This document shows, one piece after another, positions 50,151 through 59,304 of a stretch of DNA of 64,000 nucleotides. Made by a program: the position numbers and the translations under genes. This DNA is from Rhizobium rosettiformans W3 (GTDB taxonomy: Bacteria; Pseudomonadota; Alphaproteobacteria; Rhizobiales; Rhizobiaceae): contig NZ_STGU01000017.1 in NCBI RefSeq assembly GCF_004912135.1, positions 1 through 64,000 of the forward strand, in the 5' to 3' direction. Within the stretch, counting starts at the first letter, position 1; every line of letters starts with the position of its first letter. The notes beneath the pieces were generated by a model. It saw only the letters and a list, made by a program, of their open reading frames with translations. It made no database searches and was not told where the DNA came from.

Positions 50151-52578
50151 CGTGAACTCCTCTCGATTCAAGCCAATGGGTCGGCCATTCCTGGCCGTGT
50201 TCCGCCTTCAGCGCTCTGATGCGCTTGAGGTCTTCCTTTCCCGATGCGCCCACAAAGCTCAGCGCCACTGGCCCGAGCGACATGTCGAAGAGCCGCCGTC
50301 CGTCTGGCGTGGCGACGTAGTATTCGCGCTTGGGGATGGCACCCGAAACGATCTCGATCTGACGCTCGTTGAAGCCAATCCGTTCGTAGAATTCCCGCGT
50401 GCCCGGCTCGCGCGCAGCGCCATTCGGCAAGCAGATCTTGGTCGGGCAGGATTCCTTCAGCACGTCGATGATGCCGGAGCGCTCAGCGTCGGAGATGGAT
50501 TGCGTCGCCAGAACGACCGCGCAATTGGCTTTGCGGAGAACCTTCAGCCATTCCCGGATCTTGTCGCGAAACACGGGATGGCCGAGCATCAGCCAAGCCT
50601 CGTCGAGGAGAATAAGACTAGGTGAGCCGTCGAGCCGCTTCTCGATCCGGTGGAAGAGATAGGTGAGGACGGGCACCAGATTACGCTCGCCCAAGTTCAT
50701 GAGCTGCTCGATCTCGAAGCACTGAAACGCTCGAAGCGTCAGGCCATCCTCTTCAGCGTCTAGAAGCTGACCCATCGGGCCATCGACCGTATAGTGATAG
50801 AGTGCATCCTTGATTTCGCGCATCTGCACGCCGCTGACGAAGTCCGATAGCGACTTTCCGGGTGCTGTCGCCATCAGCCCGATCTGGCGAGAGATTGCAT
50901 TACGGTGGTCCGGCGTGATGGAAACGCCCTGCAGGGCGACAAGCGTTTCCATCCACTCGGTCGCCCATGCTCGATCGCCATCTGTCGAAAGATCGAAGAG
51001 CGGGCAGAATGCCAGCGCTCTCCCCTCCCCCTTTTGGTCGTTGCCAATCTCGTAGTGATCGCCGCCGGCAGCAAGCGTCAGGGGCAGGAGCGAGTTGCCC
51101 TTGTCGAAGGCAAAAATCTGGGCACAATCATAGCGGCGGAACTGCGCAGCGATTAAGGCGAGCAGGGTCGATTTACCCGAACCTGTAGGTCCGAAGATCA
51201 GGGTGTGGCCGACATCGTCGACATGCAGGTTCAGTCGGAACGGGGTTGAGCCCGAAGCCACCTGCATCAGCGGCGGCGAGTTCGGTGGGAAGAACGGGCA
51301 CGGCGCCACCGGATTTCCCGACCATACCGAGTTCAATGGAATGAGATCCGCTAGGTTGCTCGTGTTGATCAGCGGCTCACGGATATTGGCGTACCAGTTC
51401 CCCGGCAGGCTCCCGAGAAACGCATCTGTCGCGTTCAAGGTCTCGACACGTGCTCCGAACCCCTCGGCCTGGACCAGCCGGCGGATAGCCTCCGCCTTTT
51501 CCTGCAGGGCGTCGCGGTCTTCATCGAACAGGATCACGACCGGTGTATAGTAGCCGTATGCAACCAGCTGGGACGAAGCCTGAGCGATGGCGTCTTCGGT
51601 CTCGGCGACCATGGTCATGGCATCCTGATCGGCCGATCTGCTCTGCGTCTGGAAAAGCTGATCGAAGAATGGGCGAACCTTCTGCTGCCATTTCTTCCGC
51701 GTGCGTTCGAGCTTCTGGCGTGCCTCTTCCGCATCAAGGAAGATGAAGCGCGACGACCAGCGGTAGGTAAGCGGCATCAAGTCGAGATTGTTGAGGATGC
51801 CGGGCCAGCTCTCGGCAGGCAGGCCATCTATGGCGACAACCGCGAGGAACCGGTTCTCTACCTTTGGCGTCAGGCCGTGCTCCAGCTCAGCCGTTGCCAG
51901 CCAGTCGAGATACATCGGGACTTCCGGCAGCCGGACCGGATGGCTCTCCCCCGTGATACAAAAACGAACGAACTGCAGGAGGTCGTCATAGCGCGCGACC
52001 CGCTCCCCTCCCCTCTCGCGAACTTCGCGGGTCTGCATGCGGGCGATCGACAGGGTGTTGGCCAGATACTGTTCGATTTCCCGGATCGCGTTTCGAAACA
52101 CTGATAGCACTGTGTCTGCATAGGATTTCTTCCGGCTCTCCTCGTCCGAGTAGATGTATTTGGCTAACGCGGTCTTCTTCGACTCGAGCGGCCGGTAGGT
52201 GAGAATGATCGCATGCTTGCTCTCGAAATGCCCCTGCTCACGCCTGAAGTGGGCTCTCCGCTCCAAATCGATCGCGCGAGTGACAGGATCGGGAAAATGG
52301 CACTGGTCAGGCGTGGGGTAGTCGACCGTTGGCACTCGGATGGCCTCGACCTGGATCATCCACCCGGTCCCGAGACGCGACAGGATCGCATTGATCTGCC
52401 GAGAAAGCTCGTTGCGTTCGAGGTCGGTGGCGCTTTCGGAGTCCGGACCCGCGAAGTACCAGCCAGCCATCAGGCTGCCGTCCTTCAGAAGCAGGACGCC
52501 GTTGTCGACTAGGCCGGCATAGGGAACCAGATCAGCGAACGAGGGACCTGTTGCGCGGAAATGTTTGAGGGCAGCCAT
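50122..52578 (-). CDS. trbE: TrbE, VirB4-type ATPase
   Basis: The 818-residue protein contains Walker A 'FGPTGSGKSTLLAL' (near 460), Walker B 'LILLDEAWLMLGHP' and 'VLATQSISDAERSGIIDVL'. All are characteristic of the VirB4/TrbE ATPase that drives pilus assembly and substrate transport. The N-terminal half is the usual CagE/TrbE domain. Length is standard. Confidence 0.97.
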   Translation of the reverse strand: MAALKHFRATGPSFADLVPYAGLVDNGVLLLKDGSLMAGWYFAGPDSESATDLERNELSRQINAILSRLGTGWMIQVEAIRVPTVDYPTPDQCHFPDPVTRAIDLERRAHFRREQGHFESKHAIILTYRPLESKKTALAKYIYSDEESRKKSYADTVLSVFRNAIREIEQYLANTLSIARMQTREVRERGGERVARYDDLLQFVRFCITGESHPVRLPEVPMYLDWLATAELEHGLTPKVENRFLAVVAIDGLPAESWPGILNNLDLMPLTYRWSSRFIFLDAEEARQKLERTRKKWQQKVRPFFDQLFQTQSRSADQDAMTMVAETEDAIAQASSQLVAYGYYTPVVILFDEDRDALQEKAEAIRRLVQAEGFGARVETLNATDAFLGSLPGNWYANIREPLINTSNLADLIPLNSVWSGNPVAPCPFFPPNSPPLMQVASGSTPFRLNLHVDDVGHTLIFGPTGSGKSTLLALIAAQFRRYDCAQIFAFDKGNSLLPLTLAAGGDHYEIGNDQKGEGRALAFCPLFDLSTDGDRAWATEWMETLVALQGVSITPDHRNAISRQIGLMATAPGKSLSDFVSGVQMREIKDALYHYTVDGPMGQLLDAEEDGLTLRAFQCFEIEQLMNLGERNLVPVLTYLFHRIEKRLDGSPSLILLDEAWLMLGHPVFRDKIREWLKVLRKANCAVVLATQSISDAERSGIIDVLKESCPTKICLPNGAAREPGTREFYERIGFNERQIEIVSGAIPKREYYVATPDGRRLFDMSLGPVALSFVGASGKEDLKRIRALKAEHGQEWPTHWLESRGVHDATSHLNVR

Positions 52579-52587
52579 TGGACAGCT

Positions 52588-52872
52588 CTAGTACTTGCGC
52601 CACGGCGCGGCCGTCGGCCGGTAGTGGGATTTGTAGGAAATGTGACGGGCATAGACCTGCCGCATCAGCGGGTCAGACTTGGCCATCATTCGAAGTAGTC
52701 CGACGATGACGATCCAGACGGCCACGCCAAAGAGCGCCGAATAGACCGTCAGCACCACGAAGATTAGGATCACGGCCGCAAGCCCGGTGATCAGCACCAG
52801 CTCACGGTCGGCACCCATCAGGAGGTTTGGTCGAGACAGTGCGCGATGAATGCGATTGCGGCGGAGGCTCAC
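52588..52872 (-). CDS. trbD: TrbD, VirB3-like membrane protein
   Basis: The 94-residue product has '[21 protein letters not shown]' before two membrane helices (25-60), the VirB3/TrbD pattern. It overlaps trbC by ATGA and precedes trbE by 9 bp. Confidence 0.93.
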   Translation of the reverse strand: MSLRRNRIHRALSRPNLLMGADRELVLITGLAAVILIFVVLTVYSALFGVAVWIVIVGLLRMMAKSDPLMRQVYARHISYKSHYRPTAAPWRKY

Positions 52873-53246
52873 GTAGCCCCCTCCCCCGCTCTGTCCAAAA
52901 TGACCTGCGTGACCTGCTCTTTCGGTAGGCCGATTGACGCACCGGTGGCGCCGAAGAGGCCGACGATCGTCGTGGCACCAAGCAAGATTCCGGCGACCAG
53001 GACGACATAGACCAGTCTGCGAGCGAAGTCGTTGAGCTCGCCACCGAAAATCAGCATACCTCCGGCGATAGCGACTGCGGCGAGTGCGATATACCCCGCA
53101 ACCGGACCAGTGATGGACTCCTGGATCTGCTCAAGCGGTCCTTCCCAGGGAAGGCTTCCGCCTGAACTGGCGAAAGTCGGTGATGCAACGGCGATCGCTG
53201 CGATAGCGATAGCCGCAATGGTTGGGGCTGACTTCTCAAGCTGCAT
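52869..53246 (-). CDS. trbC: TrbC, pilin subunit
   Basis: ATG 53246, preceded by GAGG, gives 125 residues with a long signal peptide and a mature core of two helices ('[23 protein letters not shown]' and '[22 protein letters not shown]'), as in VirB2/TrbC pilins that TraF would cyclise. An alternative ATG at 53264 adds six residues. It overlaps trbB by 11 bp. Confidence 0.92.
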   Translation of the reverse strand: MQLEKSAPTIAAIAIAAIAVASPTFASSGGSLPWEGPLEQIQESITGPVAGYIALAAVAIAGGMLIFGGELNDFARRLVYVVLVAGILLGATTIVGLFGATGASIGLPKEQVTQVILDRAGEGAT

Positions 53247-54207
53247 CGCGGCTGTCCTCGGCATAAGCTTCAGTTAGGTACTGCCCTCCGGCAAAGCGGG
53301 TCACATGAAGGATCTCATTGACCCGGCGTCCTTTGGCCGTTCGTTCGATCGAAACGATAAGATCGACCGCATCTCCGATGACTGCCTGCATCGGTTGATG
53401 ACTGGCCTCGGCCGTCAGCTGCTCAAGGCGTTGCAGCGCTGATCGTGCGCTGTTTGCATGGATTGTTGCGACCCCGCCGGGGTGTCCCGTGTTCCAGGCC
53501 TTGAGCATAGTCAGTGCTGCGCCGTCGCGAACCTCGCCGACGATGATCCGATCTGGTCTCAAGCGCATCGTGCTTTTCAAGAGACGCGACATATCGACGG
53601 CGTCGCTGGTGTGCAGGCTGACTGCGTTGTGCGCGGCACATTGAATCTCAGCGGTGTCTTCCAAAATGACCAAGCGGTCATCGGGGGAACTTGCAACGAT
53701 CTCGGCGATGATCGCGTTTGTCAGCGTGGTCTTGCCGGAACCCGTGCCGCCGGCAACCAGGATGTTGAGCTTCGAAGCAATTGCGCTTCGAATGACGTCG
53801 GCATGCTTCGCGGTCATCACCTGGACGGACACATAGTCGTCGAGCGGTATGAGACGCGACGCACGACGGCGGATGGTGAACGACGGGCCTGAAACGACGG
53901 GAGGCAGTAGTCCTTCAAAGCGATGCCCGCCGATTGGCAGTTCGCCTGAAACGATCGGGCGATCATCATCGACCTCGGAGTTGAGAACATGAGCGACGCT
54001 GCCGATGACGGTTTCTGCCGCAGACCGTGTCATCTCTCCTGCTGCGGCGATCCCGTGACCAAGCCTTTCGATGAACAGCCGACCGTCAGGATTCAGCATG
54101 ATCTCAACGACACCAGGGTCTTCGAGAGCTATGCAAAGATGGTCTCCCAGCGCGTTCTGCAGTTTGCTGACGAGGCGGGGAAGTGAGCGGTTTTGTGTGC
54201 CGAGCAT
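53236..54207 (-). CDS. trbB: TrbB, VirB11-type hexameric ATPase
   Basis: The 323-residue ATPase has Walker A '[12 protein letters not shown]' (about 151-162), the Asp box '[10 protein letters not shown]', '[19 protein letters not shown]' and the His box '[14 protein letters not shown]'. Start ATG 54207 lies 2 bp after traI and gives the Ti TrbB length; an open frame upstream lies inside traI. It powers secretion with TrbE. Confidence 0.96.
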   Translation of the reverse strand: MLGTQNRSLPRLVSKLQNALGDHLCIALEDPGVVEIMLNPDGRLFIERLGHGIAAAGEMTRSAAETVIGSVAHVLNSEVDDDRPIVSGELPIGGHRFEGLLPPVVSGPSFTIRRRASRLIPLDDYVSVQVMTAKHADVIRSAIASKLNILVAGGTGSGKTTLTNAIIAEIVASSPDDRLVILEDTAEIQCAAHNAVSLHTSDAVDMSRLLKSTMRLRPDRIIVGEVRDGAALTMLKAWNTGHPGGVATIHANSARSALQRLEQLTAEASHQPMQAVIGDAVDLIVSIERTAKGRRVNEILHVTRFAGGQYLTEAYAEDSRDAA

Positions 54208-54209
54208 AA

Positions 54210-54836
54210 TCAGGCCGCTTCCTTTTTGAGGGTTGAGAAGTTTGATGAATAGGTGCCGGGGCGAAGGCGATCGAAGCTCACCCAATCTGCTGGAAGCCTT
54301 CCGGCGATACTTCGCGTCTCATTGATTTGAATGGGTGAGCCTAGGCGCTTGAGCGGCCGGCCGACGCGACGAAGGATACGCTCCAACCGGACGTCCGTTG
54401 CGGTGAGGATCTCGGAGTAACCACTAAGTATGCTCCACTCGACGATCCCGGCGAACATTGTGAGCGTCGCAGCGTGAAGGCCCGACTGCTGTTGCCTTCC
54501 AGCGGCTTCCGTATCGACACAAAATCGAGAACTTTCGATCATGCGGGCATGAACTCGCAGATGAGCTGATTCTAGAAGCTGCGGAAATACCCTCTCCAAC
54601 ATCGTGCCGCTCGTGGCGGGCAGGAGCCGCGCACAGCCAATCACAGCATCGGAACGGTCAATGCATAGGATGTACGTCGGCTTTAGCTCATCGAAGTTGT
54701 CTATCTCGAGGCCGGATGTGCAACGGACGTTCCAGGCCAGTCTGCCGCGGAAGATGCGGGCGCGAAGACGGTGCATGTCGTGAATGAGGCGGTGTTCTGC
54801 TTCGGTCTCTGGATTACTGATCCCAACGATGCGCAT
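54210..54836 (-). CDS. traI: TraI, acyl-homoserine lactone synthase
   Basis: The 208-residue LuxI-family enzyme has the invariant 'RLRARIFRGRLAWNV' (Arg, Phe, Trp), 'ELKPTYILCID', 'ARLLPATSGTML' and 'ESSRFCVD' motifs. It makes an N-acyl-homoserine lactone (in Ti plasmids 3-oxo-C8) from SAM and acyl-ACP. It is the first gene of the trb operon, so signal synthesis and mating-pair genes share a promoter, giving autoinduction with traR. Confidence 0.96.
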   Translation of the reverse strand: MRIVGISNPETEAEHRLIHDMHRLRARIFRGRLAWNVRCTSGLEIDNFDELKPTYILCIDRSDAVIGCARLLPATSGTMLERVFPQLLESAHLRVHARMIESSRFCVDTEAAGRQQQSGLHAATLTMFAGIVEWSILSGYSEILTATDVRLERILRRVGRPLKRLGSPIQINETRSIAGRLPADWVSFDRLRPGTYSSNFSTLKKEAA

Positions 54837-54978
54837 CGGGCAAATCTCCCCTGCTCTGACGGTGCGAGGAGCTTTGCCGGGCCATCCAGCTTTGATCTAC
54901 TGCCAAAAGTGTCAGCTGCTGATTCTAGCTCAGTCGGCTGCGAGCCTATCGTTTCGAGTTCGGCGGGATGCCTCAGTG

Positions 54979-54996
54979 ACTAACAATAGTGTTAGT
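54979..54996 (-). promoter_or_regulatory. Tra-box-like 18-bp dyad between traI and repA
   Basis: ACTAACAATAGTGTTAGT is an 18-bp dyad with one mismatched pair, in the divergent gap between traI (starts 54836) and repA (starts 55209). Ti plasmids have TraR boxes in exactly this gap, controlling both trb and rep. The sequence differs from the Ti consensus but shares its left arm ACTAACA with 35620-35626. Confidence 0.55.
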
Positions 54997-55208
54997 AAGA
55001 CGCTCTGACCGCGAAGCCGCAGAATCCGCTAAGCTATTGGTCGAAAAGCGGAATGGCTGAGCCGAACGATCTGCGTGTGAGCTCCCTCCTGAGCTGTTAA
55101 GGTTTTGTTAACCCTATTTCTCTTGCAGACCAACGGGAATCGTGACTTATCCTAGAGACGGAAATAGCGCGTCTGACGCTAAAAAACCGTCTGAGGATAG
55201 AGGCAAAA

Positions 55209-56417
55209 GTGAACGTGATCGATCGCAACATCGGAAAACCATCAACTTCAGCCAACATTACTCAGCGCGCTGAAGCGCTTTCAGCGAGGCTCCGAGCCGT
55301 AGGAGAGCGCGCATTCCCACCAACGGCACAGAAGTCCCTGCGATCATTTACCTCCGGGGAAGTTGCAGAGATTGTTGGCGTGTCTGACGGCTATCTTCGA
55401 CAGCTGTCGATTGACGGGTTGGGGCCAACACCGGATTTGGGTAACGGCGGGCGCCGATCTTACTCTCTTGAACAGATCAACGAACTCAGGCGCTATCTCG
55501 CCACTGCCCGGCCCAAGGAAGCTGTAAGATTCTTCCCGCAGCGGCGCAGCGGTGAAAAGTTGCAGGTGATCACGGTCGCAAACTTCAAGGGTGGGTCAGC
55601 CAAAACGACTACTTCTGTCTACCTCGCACAGGGGCTCGCTCTTCAGGGTTACCGGGTTCTCGCGATCGACTTGGATCCGCAGGCATCCCTCTCAGCGATG
55701 TTTGGTTATCAGCCAGAGTTTGACGTCGCCGAGAACACCACCTTGTACGGTGCCATCCGGTACGATGAAGAACGAGTACTGATGAAGGACGTGGTCCGTC
55801 CGACCTATTTCACAGGGATTAGCATTGTGCCCGGCAACCTGGAACTGATGGAGTTCGAGCATCAGACTCCAAGATTCATGCTGCAGAATAGGGGGAAAGC
55901 GGAGGATCTCTTCTTCCGTCGCGTGGCAGGAGCGATCGCTCAGGTGGAGGACGACTTTGACGTTGTCGTCGTCGATTGCCCACCGCAATTGGGTTTCCTT
56001 ACCATGGGCGCCTTGAATGCCGCCACTGGCATGATCGTCACCGTGCATCCCCAGATGGTTGATGTCGCCTCCATGAGTCAGTTCTTGTTGATGACCTCCG
56101 ACCTGGTCTCCGTGATCGAGGAAGCCGGTGGTCGCCTAGATTACGACTTCCTTCGCTTCCTGGTCACGCGGCATGATCCTCGCGACGTTCCAGAGCAAGA
56201 GATTGTTGGTTTGATGCGAGACGTATTTGGTGCCGACGTGATGTCTGCAACCGCATGGAAGTCGACGGCCATTGCCAATGCTGGGCTTACAAAGCAGTCG
56301 CTCTACGAGCTGACTAGAGGTGCAGTTGGGCGGTCCACTTATGATCGAGCCATGGAGTCAATCAACGCAGTAAACGAAGAAGTCGTTGGGCTCCTGAACC
56401 AGGTATGGCAGCGGTGA
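55209..56417 (+). CDS. repA: RepA, ParA-type partition ATPase and repressor
   Basis: The 402-residue protein has an N-terminal helix-turn-helix ('SGEVAEIVGVSDGYLRQLSIDG', about 49-70) and a ParA ATPase with deviant Walker A 'KGGSAKTTT' (127-135), 'AIDLDPQASLSAMFGYQ' and 'VVVDCPPQLGFLT'. It segregates the plasmid with RepB and represses repABC. The start is GTG at 55209 after AGAGG. Upstream in-frame starts are absent nearby. Confidence 0.95.
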   Translation: MNVIDRNIGKPSTSANITQRAEALSARLRAVGERAFPPTAQKSLRSFTSGEVAEIVGVSDGYLRQLSIDGLGPTPDLGNGGRRSYSLEQINELRRYLATARPKEAVRFFPQRRSGEKLQVITVANFKGGSAKTTTSVYLAQGLALQGYRVLAIDLDPQASLSAMFGYQPEFDVAENTTLYGAIRYDEERVLMKDVVRPTYFTGISIVPGNLELMEFEHQTPRFMLQNRGKAEDLFFRRVAGAIAQVEDDFDVVVVDCPPQLGFLTMGALNAATGMIVTVHPQMVDVASMSQFLLMTSDLVSVIEEAGGRLDYDFLRFLVTRHDPRDVPEQEIVGLMRDVFGADVMSATAWKSTAIANAGLTKQSLYELTRGAVGRSTYDRAMESINAVNEEVVGLLNQVWQR

Positions 56418-56454
56418 ATTTAGTTTGGGTCATTATTTTTCAATGGCTTAAGCT

Positions 56455-56470
56455 GTTGTCAGCTGACTAC
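56455..56470 (+). promoter_or_regulatory. Possible parS-like centromere site between repA and repB
   Basis: GTTGTCAGCTGACTAC is a 16-bp near-palindrome with one mismatched pair. It fits GTT-N4-GC-N4 of repABC parS sites except that the last triplet is TAC and not AAC. Its GTCAGCTG core also occurs at 54911-54918 upstream of repA. It is the best RepB-site candidate in the operon. Confidence 0.4.
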
Positions 56471-56510
56471 AGATGACGGCGCCCTGCATTGACGGCCCCG
56501 AGAGGATAAG

Positions 56511-57533
56511 ATGAGTAAACGCACACAATCGATCCGATCTCTTTTCGCAGCAGATTCCGGCTCCGCGTCTGCAGAGGGTGTCAGGCCTCCGGTTGAGCGG
56601 GTCGCATCCGGAGCGGTTCGCTCATTGAAGGATACATTCTCCGAGGTTGAAAGGGACTACGAAGAGCTGAAGCGTCAGGTTTCGAGCGGCGCTGTTCCTG
56701 TCGAGCTTGATACCGAATTGCTCGACCCCTCCCCTTTCGCAGACAGGTTCGCTGACCAGGACCTAGCGGCTGTCGAGGCGCTGAAAACGTCTTTTCAGGA
56801 ACATGGCCAGGAAATCCCGATCCTTGTTCGAGTTCATCCAAGCTCTCCCGGTCGTTATCAAATTGCCTATGGCCATCGGCGAGTAAAAGCGGCCTCGGAT
56901 CTTGGTCTCAAAGTTAAAGCCTACGTCCGGGAGCTGGACGACGATCGGCTCATCGTTGCACAAGGCGTCGAGAACTCAGCCCGTGAAGATCTGACATTCA
57001 TCGAACGTGCAACGTTTGCTTTGAGGCTTGAAGACGGAGGTTTCCAACGGGCTCTAATTCAGACAGCACTCTCTGTTGACCGCCAGGAAGCCTCGAAGCT
57101 TGTAACGGTGGCCCGGGCCGTTCCGCAGTGGATAGTCACGGCCATCGGTCGAGCTCCAAAGATTGGTCGTCCAAGATGGCAGGAGCTGGCCGAACTGTTG
57201 AAGGAAACAGGTGCGGAAACAAAAATCCGGAAAGCCATCGAGCACGCCACTTTTCGGCATAAGGACAGCGATGAGCGATTTGCGGTCGTCCTTCGTGCCG
57301 CGAAGGCGAAGAATGAGGCCAGCTCGGCGCCGACAAATCGCACATTGGTCGCGAAACTCTCCGATGGCACTGAGATCGCAAGACTGGCCGTTTCTGGCAA
57401 ATCTTGCAAAATTCAGCTTGATCGAACTCGTGATGAGGATTTCGCATCATTCGTGATGCAGCAGCTTCCGGAACTCTATTCGAGTTTCAAAAACCAAACT
57501 CAATCACCGAGCAAAGAGACTGAAGGGAGATAG
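56511..57533 (+). CDS. repB: RepB, ParB-type partition protein
   Basis: The 340-residue protein has the RepB/ParB features: a basic N-terminus ('MSKRTQSIRSLFA'), 'YQIAYGHRRVKAASDLGLKVKAYV' (GxRR box) and 'GVENSAREDLTFIERATFAL' (ENxxR box), and a helix-turn-helix around 185-205. It binds parS and partners RepA. It is the second gene of repABC, 93 bp after repA. Confidence 0.95.
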   Translation: MSKRTQSIRSLFAADSGSASAEGVRPPVERVASGAVRSLKDTFSEVERDYEELKRQVSSGAVPVELDTELLDPSPFADRFADQDLAAVEALKTSFQEHGQEIPILVRVHPSSPGRYQIAYGHRRVKAASDLGLKVKAYVRELDDDRLIVAQGVENSAREDLTFIERATFALRLEDGGFQRALIQTALSVDRQEASKLVTVARAVPQWIVTAIGRAPKIGRPRWQELAELLKETGAETKIRKAIEHATFRHKDSDERFAVVLRAAKAKNEASSAPTNRTLVAKLSDGTEIARLAVSGKSCKIQLDRTRDEDFASFVMQQLPELYSSFKNQTQSPSKETEGR

Positions 57534-57538
57534 CAAAA

Positions 57539-57590
57539 GAAAAAGGCCCCCAAACGTTGCCGTCATGGAAGCCTCTCTCATTGGTCTAAG
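57539..57590 (-). ncRNA. repABC counter-transcribed RNA (ctRNA, incompatibility determinant)
   Basis: On the minus strand, TTGACT (57626-57621), a 17-bp spacer and GATTCT (57603-57598) make a promoter in the repB-repC gap. The transcript of about 52 nt would begin near 57590 and end at a T run after a GGGGGCC block (57551-57538), the usual terminator of repABC ctRNAs. Such RNAs pair with the repC leader and lower RepC synthesis, setting copy number and incompatibility. Confidence 0.75.
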
Positions 57591-57685
57591 CAGCCTGAGA
57601 ATCGCATTTTCATGAATCGCAGTCAAGAGTCTTTGGCATCGTTTTGGTGAGCGGATTTCTTTTGCCTGAAGAAAGGCGAAGGAAT

Positions 57686-58924
57686 ATGCAGACTGGAAAT
57701 GTGACGACGCCCTTTGGGCGGCGGCCGGCTGTGCTTGCCCTTGTGAAGAGGCAGCTCCAGGCGTCCGATACAAAACCATACCGCCCGGTCGAAAAATGGA
57801 AGGTGTTTCGCGACGCCTGTGAGGCCCGTGAACGCCTCGGCCTTCAGGACAGGGCGCTGGCTGTGCTTGATGCGCTTTTGACTTTTTATCCGCAGAACGA
57901 GCTCGACGGCGATAGTGGATTGGTGGTCTTTCCGTCCAATGCCCAGCTGTCTGTCCGAGCGCACGGCATTACCGGAACGACCTTGCGGCGGCATTTGGCT
58001 GCCCTGGTCGAAGCCGGGCTCATCCAGCGAAAGGATAGTCCGAACGGAAAGCGTTACGCTCACCGGGACAAGAGTGGCGATATCGAGCAAGCCTTTGGGT
58101 TTGATCTTTCTCCACTTTTGGCTCGTGCTGCGGAACTTGCGATTCTGGCACAGGAAGTCGCTGCCGAACGCCTGCAGTTCAGGCGAGCCAAAGAGGCCCT
58201 GACTATCTGCCGGCGCGATGTGCGCAAGCTGATCTCCGCCGCGATGGAGGAGGGGGCTGACGGCGACTGGGAAGCCATCGAAGACATGTATGTCGGCATT
58301 GTCAGCCGACTTCCCCGCAATCCTGATCGTCACCAGGTGGACGCAATCCTCGACGAGATGCAGCTTTTGCGCACCGAAATCCTCAACCTTCTGGAAAATC
58401 AGTTAGATTCTCACAATATGGACGGCAATGCTGTTCAAAATGGCTGCCACATACAGAATTCAAAACCCGAATCCATCCATGAATTTGAACCTAGCTCTAG
58501 AAAGGAGCAGGGCGGAGCCGTCGAGCTGGAAGTAGCACCCAAAGCGGTTACTCAGCCGTTGGCAAAGCCGGAACAGATGAAGGCGTTCCCGCTGTCGATG
58601 GTCCTGAAAGCCTGCCCGCAGATATCGGACTACGGGCCCGGGGGCACGATCTCCCATTGGCGCGAGCTGATGGGGGCCGCGGTGGTGGTTCGATCGATGC
58701 TTGGCGTCAGCCCGTCGGCTTATGAGGAAGCGTGTGAGGTGATGGGGCCGGAGAACGCGGCGGTTGCCATGGCTGCAATCCTGGAGAGGGCAGGGCATAT
58801 CAACTCGGCAGGTGGATATCTCCGCGATCTCACGCGCCGGGCGAGGGGAGGGGAGTTCGGACTGGGACCGATGCTGATGTCGCTGATGCGTGCAAATGCG
58901 AACAGCGATCGGAAAACGGGGTGA
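57686..58924 (+). CDS. repC: RepC, replication initiator
   Basis: ATG 57686, after GAAGGA, gives 412 residues starting 'MQTGNVTTPFGRRP', the conserved RepC opening. It has 'KWKVFRDACEARERLGLQDRALAVLDALL', 'VVFPSNAQLSVRAHGITGTTLRRHLA' (helix-turn-helix) and 'YAHRDKSGDIEQAFGFDLSPLL' segments, and a C-terminal domain 'LVKACPQISDYGPGG'-like. It initiates replication, with the origin inside its own coding sequence in this family. Confidence 0.95.
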   Translation: MQTGNVTTPFGRRPAVLALVKRQLQASDTKPYRPVEKWKVFRDACEARERLGLQDRALAVLDALLTFYPQNELDGDSGLVVFPSNAQLSVRAHGITGTTLRRHLAALVEAGLIQRKDSPNGKRYAHRDKSGDIEQAFGFDLSPLLARAAELAILAQEVAAERLQFRRAKEALTICRRDVRKLISAAMEEGADGDWEAIEDMYVGIVSRLPRNPDRHQVDAILDEMQLLRTEILNLLENQLDSHNMDGNAVQNGCHIQNSKPESIHEFEPSSRKEQGGAVELEVAPKAVTQPLAKPEQMKAFPLSMVLKACPQISDYGPGGTISHWRELMGAAVVVRSMLGVSPSAYEEACEVMGPENAAVAMAAILERAGHINSAGGYLRDLTRRARGGEFGLGPMLMSLMRANANSDRKTG

Positions 58925-59304
58925 GCGGTTGTAACGGCGCAACGGGTAGCGGGCTTAGTCGTACGGTAGTCGTGCCGCTTCTCATGTAGCATTCGTTTCA
59001 CGGTTTCTTGATTTGCTAGGAGTCAAAGCGCACCAAGAACGTCTCAATAGCTTCTAGACCGCCGGAGCAACAAGCGGCCTGATTTCGGGGAATTGGGGAC
59101 AGGCTGGCGAATACGATGAACGGATGATTTGAGACTTTAGCCGTAAATCGCCGATCATAAACCGCTGCTTTAGGTTTTTGCCAGATATTGAGCATGAACT
59201 CTATTGACGATTTGGGCTTGTCACTGCGTCCTCCAGGACGACCGAAAGCGCAGCGTCGTCTCTTCTAGTTGAGTGTTCGGGGCGTAGCGTGACGGTGAGC
59301 GAGA
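58925..59304 (+). other. Intergenic region after repC
   Basis: No gene was recognised in this 380-bp gap. A loose GTT-N10-AAC dyad (58928-58943, central CG and not GC) lies just after repC, a place where some repABC plasmids carry parS. The rest shows nothing I can name, apart from the promoter expected for the diguanylate cyclase. Confidence 0.4.

Noticed and set aside
58928..58943. GTT-N10-AAC dyad after repC as parS
   Set aside because: The centre is CG and not GC, and the arms match only over four bases, so it is not reported as a site.
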